The position numbers and the translations under genes are program-made. Under the pieces are notes generated by a model. That model did not search any database, was not told the origin of the DNA, and saw nothing but the letters and a program-made list of their open reading frames with translations. Shown here piece by piece: positions 1 to 4,866 of a DNA stretch of 5,167 bases; position 1 is the first letter of the stretch; every line of letters begins with the position of its first letter. Origin of the DNA: Thermoproteota archaeon (lineage in GTDB: Archaea > Korarchaeota > Korarchaeia > B14-G2); contig QMWA01000131.1 of assembly GCA_003661385.1 (NCBI GenBank), forward strand, positions 1-5,167, written 5' to 3'.

Positions 1-445
1 AGAAAGGCGAGTTCCAGTAGACTGGAGCAGCCCCTATCGAGGTCAGGTAAGCTGAAACAGCCTGGAAGACCCTCTGCCTCACATACTCTGGCTTGCTCCA
101 GTCCTCGCTCCTCCAGGTCCTCACGGTGATGTTAGCTAGCTCACTCCACCTCCTAGCCTTGAGGAGCTTCAGCACATACCCGGCTTCCCTGGCGAACACG
201 TCCCTGTACTCCAGGGCTGGAGCAGTGCTCCCAGTCCTAAGGTTGAACCTGGCAAGCTGGTACCTCACCCTATACCTTATGGTCCAGTTCGAGTACATGT
301 CAACGTGCCAGAAGTCCACCAGCTCTAGGCCTGAGCTAGCAGCCCAAGGCTGCCCCCACGCCAGCTGCCCTAGCAGGAAGAAAATGAGAGGGGGGATGAG
401 AGCCCTGTGCAGCCTTGTGCAGCCTGCAGCCCTGTGAAGCCTCAT
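1..445 (-). CDS. Secreted hypothetical protein, N-terminal 148 residues, continues past the left edge
   Basis: The minus-strand frame opens with ATG at 445 and stays open to base 1, so the C-terminus lies outside the window. The start is supported by GGAGGG at 455-450, four bases upstream. It follows the stop of the preceding gene by a single base (TAG-C-ATG), so it is almost certainly translated by reinitiation. The N-terminus is basic (Arg2, Arg5, Arg11, Arg14) and followed by a hydrophobic run at residues 15-30 ending in LAWGQ, which fits a signal peptide or anchor. The exported part is rich in Trp, Tyr and Arg (for example WTIRYRVRYQLARF) and carries sequons NWT and NIT. In composition it resembles the basic domain of the upstream 525-residue protein. 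I do not recognise a family. It is read as a last or late component of the same secreted-protein operon. Confidence 0.85.
   Translation of the reverse strand, partial: MRLHRAAGCTRLHRALIPPLIFFLLGQLAWGQPWAASSGLELVDFWHVDMYSNWTIRYRVRYQLARFNLRTGSTAPALEYRDVFAREAGYVLKLLKARRWSELANITVRTWRSEDWSKPEYVRQRVFQAVSAYLTSIGAAPVYWNSPF
401..442 (-). repeat. Two near-identical 15-nt direct repeats in the signal-peptide region
   Basis: On the minus strand AGGCTTCACAGGGCT (442-428) and AGGCTGCACAGGGCT (415-401) differ at one base and lie 27 nt apart start to start. They encode the repeated peptide RLHRA at residues 2-6 and 11-15, directly ahead of the hydrophobic segment. The spacing is a multiple of three, so gain or loss of a unit would keep the frame and change only the basic region of the signal. 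This is a small local duplication of uncertain significance. Confidence 0.6.
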
Positions 446-446
446 G

Positions 447-2024
447 CTACCCTCCTCTCCAGCAGAACCTCTCCTCGACCCTCGGAGCCCAGCGCCACTG
501 CACCCTGTAGAGCTTCACCACCACCCTGTAAGCCGTCACCCTCCAGGTGACCTGCTTCCTCACGATCTTAAGCCACCTGTGCACTATGGTCCTGTGCACG
601 TAGACGTCCTTGATGTACTTGACAACGAACTTCTTTATCTTGGGGTCGTAGTACCTCTTGACCGTCAACCTAGCCTCAACCCAGGTCTCCACTGTCCTGC
701 CTAGGTACTTGCGTGCCACCTTGAACTTGACCTCCTTCACTCTCCTGACCCATGTGCGGGTCTGCTCACCAAGGTAGACGACCTTCCTTGTGAGCCTGTA
801 GCTCACGAGCTTCTTCAACCCGTACCTGAGGGGCCAGCCTTCCCTCACCCACTTTTCTCCGCTCAGCTTGGTTCCGTAGCGCCTGAGGAGCGTGAGCTTG
901 GGCTGCTGGAGCCACACCCCTGTGAGCTTGAACTTTATGTCCGCTTTCGCTGTCTTGGAGCCGTACACGTACTCCTGGCCTCCAGTGCTGTCCTCCCAGC
1001 CCTCTGGGAGCTTCCATACGAGGCCTGTGACCCTGAAGGTGAGCTTGTGCAGCCCCTGGCTCACGTCGCCCAGGTAGACCTCGTAGGCCCCGTCTACTGA
1101 GCCCTGCTTCCTGGCCTCCACGTGGCCTTCCCTGGCCTGCTCGTCCACCCAGCCCTCAGCCACGTACTCCGCCACCTTCCTCTCCTCAGGCCAGCCGAAC
1201 CCCAGGGCGTAGTATGTGAGGGTGAGCTTGATGTGCTTCCTGCTTCCCTGCGTCCACCTCTCGACACACTGCTTGGCGTAGATGTGGAGCACAGGGTACC
1301 CGTCCAGGTAGACGTCTACGCGCCTGGCGTATGGTGGCTTCCTCCCAGCGTCAACGCCCTCGACCTCAAGCCTAAGGGTCACGTTGTACATGGGTGAGGG
1401 AGCCTCAAGCAGCCACTCCTCGACCCCATAGCACCTAGCTGACAGCTCAGTGAGGTTCTCTGTAGGCGAGGGGGGAGTAGGCGGGGTCAAGGTCACACGC
1501 CTAGTCCTGGCAACAGTGCTCTCCAGCGTCCGCACCACCACAGCAGTCTGAGTAGCCCAAGCAGTGCGCTCAGCAACCCTAGTCCAACGCCTAGTCACAG
1601 ACACAGTGATGGTAGGGGTGGTCGGAGGAGGTGGAGTAGTGGTTGGGGTAAGCCACTCCTCTGGTAGGCTGCTTCCATCTGTCTTAGCTACCATCACCTG
1701 CCTCCAGGTTCTGCCGCAGCTGTCCCTCTTCTCGACGACTATGCGCCACCAGCAGCCTGGGAGCTTCCTCGAGGAAACCGCCCGAACGCTGACCACAGGG
1801 CAGCCTCCTGGAGGAGGAGGCTGCAGGTAGTACCTGGGTGTAAAGGGTGATATTTGCTGCGGATTGACTACATCTTGCATGTCTGGCTCTATCTGTGGTG
1901 TGCTGTCTCTGGGAGTGAGGCTCGTGGGGTCTTGTGCTGCTGGCTGTGCTGGGAGGCACAGTGCTGCCAGCAGCGCTAGGAGCACTAGCGCACCTGCTAT
2001 GCGTGTTACATGCATGTGCTTCAT
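447..2024 (-). CDS. Large secreted protein with Thr/Pro linkers and a strongly basic C-terminal domain
   Basis: This 525-residue protein belongs to no family I recognise. The start ATG at 2024 overlaps the upstream TGA (ATGA) and is preceded by GGAGGTGAG at 2036-2028. Residues 1-30 form a signal peptide (basic MKHMHVTR, then a Leu/Ala-rich core); Cys23 is not in a proper lipobox. Residues 60-122 form a small domain with Cys75, Cys91 and Cys103. Residues 125-140 are a Thr/Pro linker, 141-178 an alternating Thr/hydrophobic/Arg stretch, and 179-187 a second Pro/Thr linker. Residues 190-375 look like beta-rich domains (NLT and NVT sequons; pattern VDVYLDGYPVLHIYA). Residues 376-525 carry about 40 Lys/Arg against about 10 Asp/Glu, with alternating aromatic, Val and basic residues suggesting long beta strands. 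Linkers plus beta domains are typical of archaeal surface proteins. With two pilin-like genes upstream, it may be a surface or filament-associated adhesin-like protein; that role is inference. Confidence 0.88.
   Translation of the reverse strand: MKHMHVTRIAGALVLLALLAALCLPAQPAAQDPTSLTPRDSTPQIEPDMQDVVNPQQISPFTPRYYLQPPPPGGCPVVSVRAVSSRKLPGCWWRIVVEKRDSCGRTWRQVMVAKTDGSSLPEEWLTPTTTPPPPTTPTITVSVTRRWTRVAERTAWATQTAVVVRTLESTVARTRRVTLTPPTPPSPTENLTELSARCYGVEEWLLEAPSPMYNVTLRLEVEGVDAGRKPPYARRVDVYLDGYPVLHIYAKQCVERWTQGSRKHIKLTLTYYALGFGWPEERKVAEYVAEGWVDEQAREGHVEARKQGSVDGAYEVYLGDVSQGLHKLTFRVTGLVWKLPEGWEDSTGGQEYVYGSKTAKADIKFKLTGVWLQQPKLTLLRRYGTKLSGEKWVREGWPLRYGLKKLVSYRLTRKVVYLGEQTRTWVRRVKEVKFKVARKYLGRTVETWVEARLTVKRYYDPKIKKFVVKYIKDVYVHRTIVHRWLKIVRKQVTWRVTAYRVVVKLYRVQWRWAPRVEERFCWRGG
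450..455 (-). promoter_or_regulatory. Shine-Dalgarno site for the left-edge secreted protein
   Basis: The minus strand reads GGAGGG, four bases before the ATG at 445. It lies within the last codons of the preceding gene. It decides the start of the partial CDS and supports coupled translation across the one-base gap. Confidence 0.7.
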
Positions 2025-2827
2025 CCGCTCACCTCCACCTGGCCTTGTGGGCTGGCTTCCCCTGCCAGCTGCCCTGGCAGCCTCTCCCAGATGGCTAGGG
2101 CTGAGTCAGATAGGGTGGAGCCCTCTGGACAGGCTTGGAGCATGCTCGACTCCAGCTCAGGTGGCACACGCCACAGGACCCTGACCTCCTTCACCTCTCC
2201 TTCACCTAGGAAGGTTGAGGCTGTCTGCTGGTATCTGAAGCCGTCCACCTCGATCCACACCGCGCTGGGGTCGGCTTGGATCAGGGCGCTGCAGCCTGAG
2301 CCGAGGTTCTGGAGCACGTAGCCCACTAGCACATACGCCTCGACCCTGCTGGGCAGCTTGACTACTATGGTGTCGGCTGCAAGCTCGTATGTCCAGTTCG
2401 CCCAGGCTGGCGTCAAGGAGACCTCCAGGGGCCTCTCGGGGGTCCCTGAGCCTGAAGCCTGCAGGGTGTTTTGGAGGAAGCTCCTCCCGCACCAGACCCT
2501 GTACGCTAGGGCTATGGTCCTGGCTGGCCCTGTGGCCCTGAGCTCGAGGACCTCTAGCCACAGCCCCCTCTCCCTGAGGGTCTGGTTTACAGCGTGGCAC
2601 GCCTGCCAGAGCGTGGCCTCGGCCTCAGCCACAGGCCCTGAGGCCTGGGCAGCCTGCTCAACTGCCTGCCTGAGCTGCAGCGTCACGTCCCTGAACGCCT
2701 GGTACAGGGCTATGTCCACCCTGGGCTGTGGCACCATGAGGTAGAGGACTGTGGCTGCTATCGCAAGGGCTGCCAGGAAGCCTGCTGCAAGCACCATGCC
2801 ATAGCCCCTACGCCTGCGCAAGTGCAT
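2021..2827 (-). CDS. Membrane-anchored, pseudopilin-like protein with four cysteines
   Basis: The frame encodes 268 residues from ATG 2827 (269 from an overlapping GTG at 2830). ATG is preferred because it forms TGATG with the stop of the upstream gene; a run of GGAGGG and GGTGAGGGG lies just upstream. The N-terminus has four consecutive Arg then Gly-Tyr-Gly and a hydrophobic segment (about residues 9-33), like class III signals, with possible prepilin-peptidase cleavage after the Gly following the arginines. Residues 36-88 look like an amphipathic helix or coiled coil (AFRDVTLQLRQAVEQAAQ), as in the pilin stalk helix. Residues 90-222 are beta-rich. Cysteines at about 77, 113, 179 and 233 could form two disulfides, which suits an extracellular domain of a thermophile. 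It could be a minor pilin or an ordinary signal-anchored protein. No specific family is recognised. Confidence 0.85.
   Translation of the reverse strand: MHLRRRRGYGMVLAAGFLAALAIAATVLYLMVPQPRVDIALYQAFRDVTLQLRQAVEQAAQASGPVAEAEATLWQACHAVNQTLRERGLWLEVLELRATGPARTIALAYRVWCGRSFLQNTLQASGSGTPERPLEVSLTPAWANWTYELAADTIVVKLPSRVEAYVLVGYVLQNLGSGCSALIQADPSAVWIEVDGFRYQQTASTFLGEGEVKEVRVLWRVPPELESSMLQACPEGSTLSDSALAIWERLPGQLAGEASPQGQVEVSG
2028..2036 (-). promoter_or_regulatory. Shine-Dalgarno site for the 525-residue secreted protein
   Basis: The minus strand reads GGAGGTGAG, a strong match to the archaeal anti-Shine-Dalgarno sequence, with the GGAGG core seven bases before the ATG at 2024. It lies inside the end of the preceding gene and fits coupling through the ATGA overlap. 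Confidence 0.72.
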
Positions 2828-3255
2828 CACCCCTCACCCTCCTCTACCAGGAGGACCTCTCCGCTGGCTGACACGTAGGCCACGAGGTACGGGTGCGCTG
2901 GGACGCTGGGGTAGTGGGCTTCTAGCTCGCTTAGGCTCCATGAGTCCCAGAAGACCTGCCAGACCGTGGGAGGCCAGCTGACATCAGGGTAGGCTTCTTT
3001 AAGGGCCTCCAGCTCGCTTGAGTTCAGGAGCTGGGGGAAGCACTCTCCACTAGGGTGCTGTGAAGTAAACTCCCTTACTCTCGGATCCTGGAGGCTAGCT
3101 AGGATTGCCTCCCAGCCCGTGTCAACCTCCCCAGAGACGAGCTTGAGCGGCTTGGGCTCGGGGGTGAGCTTGCCTGCTAAGCCTCCTGCAAGCGAGCCTA
3201 AGGCCACTGCCCCGGCAGCTAGCAGGGTAGCCAGCCCAACCACACGCCTATCCAT
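2827..3255 (-). CDS. Small acidic signal-anchored protein of unknown function
   Basis: The frame encodes 142 residues from ATG 3255, preceded by GGTGG at 3264-3260 with a four-base gap. The N-terminus MDRR is followed by a Gly/Ala/Leu-rich hydrophobic segment at residues 5-28 and then a Pro-rich hinge (TPEPKP, 31-36), so it is anchored or exported like its neighbours. The hydrophobic segment is short and glycine-rich and lacks a clear RRG cleavage site, so pilin-type processing is uncertain. The rest (40-142) is acidic, with one cysteine (Cys72), a Trp-rich patch (VSWPPTVWQVFWDSW, about 92-106), and a C-terminus ending in repeated Glu and Gly. Its negative charge contrasts with the highly basic protein encoded two genes downstream. 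The stop overlaps the next start by one base (TGATG). No family is recognised. Confidence 0.8.
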   Translation of the reverse strand: MDRRVVGLATLLAAGAVALGSLAGGLAGKLTPEPKPLKLVSGEVDTGWEAILASLQDPRVREFTSQHPSGECFPQLLNSSELEALKEAYPDVSWPPTVWQVFWDSWSLSELEAHYPSVPAHPYLVAYVSASGEVLLVEEGEG

Positions 3256-3262
3256 TACACCA

Positions 3263-3288
3263 CCCAGCTGGGCGCCCCACGCTGGGGC
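3263..3288 (-). repeat. Two adjacent GC-rich inverted repeats between the second pilin gene and the small acidic gene
   Basis: Within the 67-nt spacer at 3256-3322, CCCAGCTGGG (3263-3272) is a perfect 10-bp palindrome. GCCCCA-CGC-TGGGGC (3274-3288) is a perfect six-base-pair hairpin with a three-base loop. There is no T tract after either, so this is not a standard terminator. It could act as an mRNA processing or stability element just ahead of the Shine-Dalgarno site. Confidence 0.45.
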
Positions 3289-3322
3289 TCTGCCCTCCAG
3301 GCGGCTTCAGCCTGGGCTGGGG

Positions 3323-3715
3323 CTAGGGGGTCCAGCCTGCTTCAGCATGTACGCCAGCTGGCCCGCTTACCTCAATAAAGTGGGGTGCAGCTGGGTCTAC
3401 TGGCTGGAAGCTGAGCTGGGCTAGCTCTCCTGGCTGGAGCTCCTGGAGCTGAAGCTCACCTCTGGGCTCTCCGTCGACTAGCACATGCCATCTGCCAGCT
3501 GGTATGGTGTCTGGGCCGAGGTTCCTGACTGAGAGCTGGCCTCCTGGGTCAAAGGCCACAACCTCTAGCCTGGCAGCCACCCTTAAGGCTTTTTTAGCTG
3601 TCTTGGAGGTCATTAGCCTAGTAGGCTGGCTCAAAGCCAGTGCTAAAGCCACACTCAGGAGCATCAGGGCCACCACTGTAGTAGTGGTCTGTAGGCCAGC
3701 TCTCCTGCCAGCCAA
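3323..3715 (-). CDS. Archaeal type IV pilin-like protein, paralogue of the upstream pilin
   Basis: The frame encodes 130 residues. The start is TTG at 3715, the only candidate at the N-terminus, because an in-frame TAG lies four codons upstream; GGGTGG precedes it by about five bases. Residues 1-7 (MAGRRAG) form a class III signal with probable prepilin-peptidase cleavage after Gly7, followed by a hydrophobic helix (LQTTTTVVALMLLSVALALAL, residues 8-28). Residues 50-126 form a compact beta domain. Its pattern matches the upstream pilin: D-x-G-G/N, V-R/K-N-x-G, IP-x-G-x-W-x-V-x-VDG, L-x-PGE, and a shared IEVSGPAG near the C-terminus. It lies 98 nt behind that gene and is probably co-transcribed. 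It is presumably a filament subunit (minor or alternative) or an envelope-anchored beta-sandwich protein. The substitution of RRAG for RRG and its more basic linker set it apart. Confidence 0.85.
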   Translation of the reverse strand: MAGRRAGLQTTTTVVALMLLSVALALALSQPTRLMTSKTAKKALRVAARLEVVAFDPGGQLSVRNLGPDTIPAGRWHVLVDGEPRGELQLQELQPGELAQLSFQPVDPAAPHFIEVSGPAGVHAEAGWTP

Positions 3716-3741
3716 GCAGCCACCCTACGAGCCTCTCCAAC

Positions 3742-3776
3742 CTCTAGCTAGCAGAGCTAGAGCTACGCTCGTAGCT
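3742..3776 (-). repeat. Two overlapping inverted repeats between the two pilin-like genes
   Basis: CTCTAGCT (3742-3749) and AGCTAGAG (3755-3762) form a perfect eight-base-pair stem with a five-base loop. AGCTACG (3761-3767) and CGTAGCT (3770-3776) form a perfect seven-base inverted repeat with two central bases. The two overlap by two bases. No U-rich tract follows on the minus strand, so a simple intrinsic terminator is not indicated. An attenuator, RNA-processing site or mRNA-stabilising structure that lets the first pilin be made in excess is a reasonable guess. Confidence 0.5.
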
Positions 3777-3813
3777 GCAGGCTTGAGTTTGACGTAGGGC
3801 CCTTGCGCGCGCT

Positions 3814-4215
3814 TCACGGGCTGTAGACGTACTGTGCTGTTGCGCCAGCTGGCCCACTGACCTCTATCACGTATGTCATGCCCTCCTGGAACGTGAATGT
3901 CCCTGGGCTCAGGGCCAGGGTCTCTCCTGGGTCTAGCTCGCCTGCGTTGGTGACCTGATTCACCACCTGCCCGTCGACAACAACCTCCCAGTTCCCGTCA
4001 GGTATCACCGTAGTTCCAGTGTTCTTCACTATGATGTTCCCACTTGAGTCCAAGCCTATGACCTCCACCTGAGCTGCGCTAGCTACGCCAGCCATCTTCC
4101 TCCCAGCGAGCCTTATCTGCCCCCTCAAAACACCGTAGGCTAGCAGAGCTCCAGCTACACCCACCACCATCAAAACCACAGTCACAACCAGAGTACTAAT
4201 CCCCCTTCTCTCCAC
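3814..4215 (-). CDS. Archaeal type IV pilin-like protein, first gene of the operon
   Basis: From GTG 4215 the product has 133 residues, close to the 130 of its paralogue downstream. It begins VERRGISTLVVTVVLM: ERRG followed by a hydrophobic helix of about 22 residues is the standard archaeal prepilin signal, with cleavage expected after Gly5. A short basic linker (LRGQIRLAGRK) leads to a beta domain at about 48-130 (VEVIGLDSSGNIIVKNTGT, then IPDGNWEVVVDG, LDPGET, IEVSGPAGATAQ). This is an Ig/CARDB-like pattern common in pilins and archaellum-associated FlaF/FlaG-type proteins. The frame stays open upstream, with other starts at TTG 4230, ATG 4251 and ATG 4371. The extra 40 residues from 4371 are Trp-rich and look non-coding, and 4251 lies inside a palindrome. 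The exact start is uncertain. It is likely the main subunit of a surface filament; archaellin is an alternative, but no archaellum genes are visible. Confidence 0.85.
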   Translation of the reverse strand: MERRGISTLVVTVVLMVVGVAGALLAYGVLRGQIRLAGRKMAGVASAAQVEVIGLDSSGNIIVKNTGTTVIPDGNWEVVVDGQVVNQVTNAGELDPGETLALSPGTFTFQEGMTYVIEVSGPAGATAQYVYSP

Positions 4216-4242
4216 ACCTCCCGCCTTCAACTCTCCTATAGA

Positions 4243-4258
4243 TGTAAACATATTTACA
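4243..4258 (-). promoter_or_regulatory. AT-rich palindrome, candidate promoter/operator of the pilin operon
   Basis: TGTAAA-CATA-TTTACA is an inverted repeat with six perfect base pairs on each side, in one of the few AT-rich patches of a GC-rich region. On the minus strand it reads TTGTAAATATG, a plausible TATA-like element centred about 25 nt before TTG 4230 and about 38 nt before GTG 4215. A dyad over a core promoter is typical of a repressor or wHTH/MarR-type regulator site. The TATA match is weak, so the operator reading is tentative. Confidence 0.45.
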
Positions 4259-4398
4259 AGCAGAAAGTTAGAAGCTACCAGCCAATAGCTCAACAGGAGC
4301 CACCAGATCACAAGCTGCCGCCAGCACCATAACCACCAGACACCAGCATACAAGCAGGACACAGCCTCCAACAGGGCCAGGCTTAGCTCACTGAAGCT

Positions 4399-4452
4399 AG
4401 CTAAACCACAGGACCAGAGGCTCCGCGCGGGGCATCTCTGACCAGTTTAGCT
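4399..4452. repeat. Nested long inverted repeat in the divergent intergenic region
   Basis: AGCTAAAC (4399-4406) pairs with GTTTAGCT (4445-4452); CAGAG (4415-4419) pairs with CTCTG (4436-4440); GCTCC (4420-4424) pairs with GGGGC (4429-4433) with one T/G mismatch around a GCGC centre. The three stems are collinear and nested, with small asymmetric gaps, so one strand could fold into a single hairpin of about 18 base pairs. It sits between the pilin operon and the rightward membrane-protein gene, outside any convincing ORF. It could be a DNA site for a regulator acting on both promoters or a small structured RNA. Neither reading is proven. Confidence 0.45.
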
Positions 4453-4475
4453 CTAGCGCCTGGAGGTAGCATCTT

Positions 4476-4490
4476 GCAAATAGTTTAAGA
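4476..4490 (+). promoter_or_regulatory. Leaderless-type archaeal promoter (BRE/TATA) for the membrane-protein gene
   Basis: GCAAATAG (4476-4483, BRE-like) is followed by TTTAAGA (4484-4490, TATA-like). The TATA centre at about 4487 lies 26 nt before the ATG at 4513, which places the expected transcription start at or next to the start codon, as in many crenarchaeal leaderless transcripts. A weak GGGTG at 4505-4508 could act as a Shine-Dalgarno site if the transcript starts slightly earlier. Confidence 0.6.
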
Positions 4491-4512
4491 AATCCTGCTG
4501 CTAGGGTGTAGC

Positions 4513-4866
4513 ATGCCGAGGTCCAAGCCTGAAGGCAGCATGCTGACAGGTGTGCTAGTAGGCTTTATAGCGATGCTAGCTTTAAGCTGGTGGCTACCCA
4601 TAATAGGAGACCTCATAGCCGGGTTCCTAGCAGGCTACATAGCAAAAGGCTCCCCAATGAGAGGAGCTCTAGCAGGGTTCCTAGCAGGAGTCCTCGGAGC
4701 CATAATCCTAGCTATACTAGCGACAACAGTAGGCCTAGCACTAGCTGGCATAGTAGGCGGGATCCTAGGAGCAGCAGCAGGCATAGCAGCCATCATACTA
4801 AGCGTGAAGGGTGCACTACTAGGAGCAGTAGGAGGAGCAATAGGAGCTCTAGTAGCACACCGCTAG
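4513..4866 (+). CDS. Glycine-rich multi-spanning membrane protein, DUF5518-like
   Basis: The frame encodes 117 residues from ATG 4513, 26 nt downstream of a TATA-like box. After a short basic N-terminus (MPRSKPEGS) come four to five hydrophobic segments, at about residues 10-27, 30-45, 50-72, 74-96 and 98-115. Small residues recur at helix-packing spacing (GFLAG at 37-41 and 55-59, GGILGAAAG, GAVGGAIG), a glycine-zipper pattern. The order of loop PIIGDLIAGFLAGYIAKGS, then RGALAGFLAGVLGAIILAIL, resembles small archaeal DUF5518-type membrane proteins, whose function is unknown. At DNA level GGGTTCCTAGCAGG occurs at 4621-4634 and 4675-4688, exactly 18 codons apart, hinting at an internal hairpin duplication. 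The gene is divergent from the pilin operon and has lower GC content. It ends at TAG 4864-4866. No catalytic residues are visible. Confidence 0.82.
   Translation: MPRSKPEGSMLTGVLVGFIAMLALSWWLPIIGDLIAGFLAGYIAKGSPMRGALAGFLAGVLGAIILAILATTVGLALAGIVGGILGAAAGIAAIILSVKGALLGAVGGAIGALVAHR

Noticed and set aside
93-437. Plus-strand open frame of 114 codons
   Set aside because: It lies antisense over the partial secreted-protein gene, which has a Shine-Dalgarno site, coupled start and signal peptide. The plus frame has no promoter, no ribosome-binding site and no recognisable features.
1122-1397. Plus-strand open frame antisense to the 525-residue protein, with similar ones at 444-704, 892-1077 and 1564-1830
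   Set aside because: These are GC-driven shadow frames opposite a well-supported gene. Their translations are Pro/Leu/His-rich with no domain pattern or start signal.
2202-2600. Minus-strand alternative frame inside the pseudopilin-like gene
   Set aside because: The Arg/Gln/Pro-rich translation is typical of frame-shifted GC-rich coding DNA, and the main frame has signal, helix and coupled ends.
3401-3800. CRISPR array or IS end suggested by recurring CTGGCTGG, AGCTGG and CTAGC words
   Set aside because: The words are short, irregularly spaced and inside coding sequence. They reflect Ala/Ser/Leu codon preference, with no regular repeat-spacer period and no terminal inverted repeats or transposase.
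4252-4371. N-terminal Trp-rich extension of the first pilin (start ATG 4371)
   Set aside because: It would put a hydrophobic Trp-rich segment before a canonical prepilin leader and run through the palindrome and AT-rich promoter-like patch. The shorter form matches the length of its paralogue.
4399-4452. tRNA gene suggested by the folded intergenic element
   Set aside because: There is no cloverleaf, no T-loop GTTCRA-type sequence and no acceptor stem of tRNA length. The element is a single imperfect hairpin.
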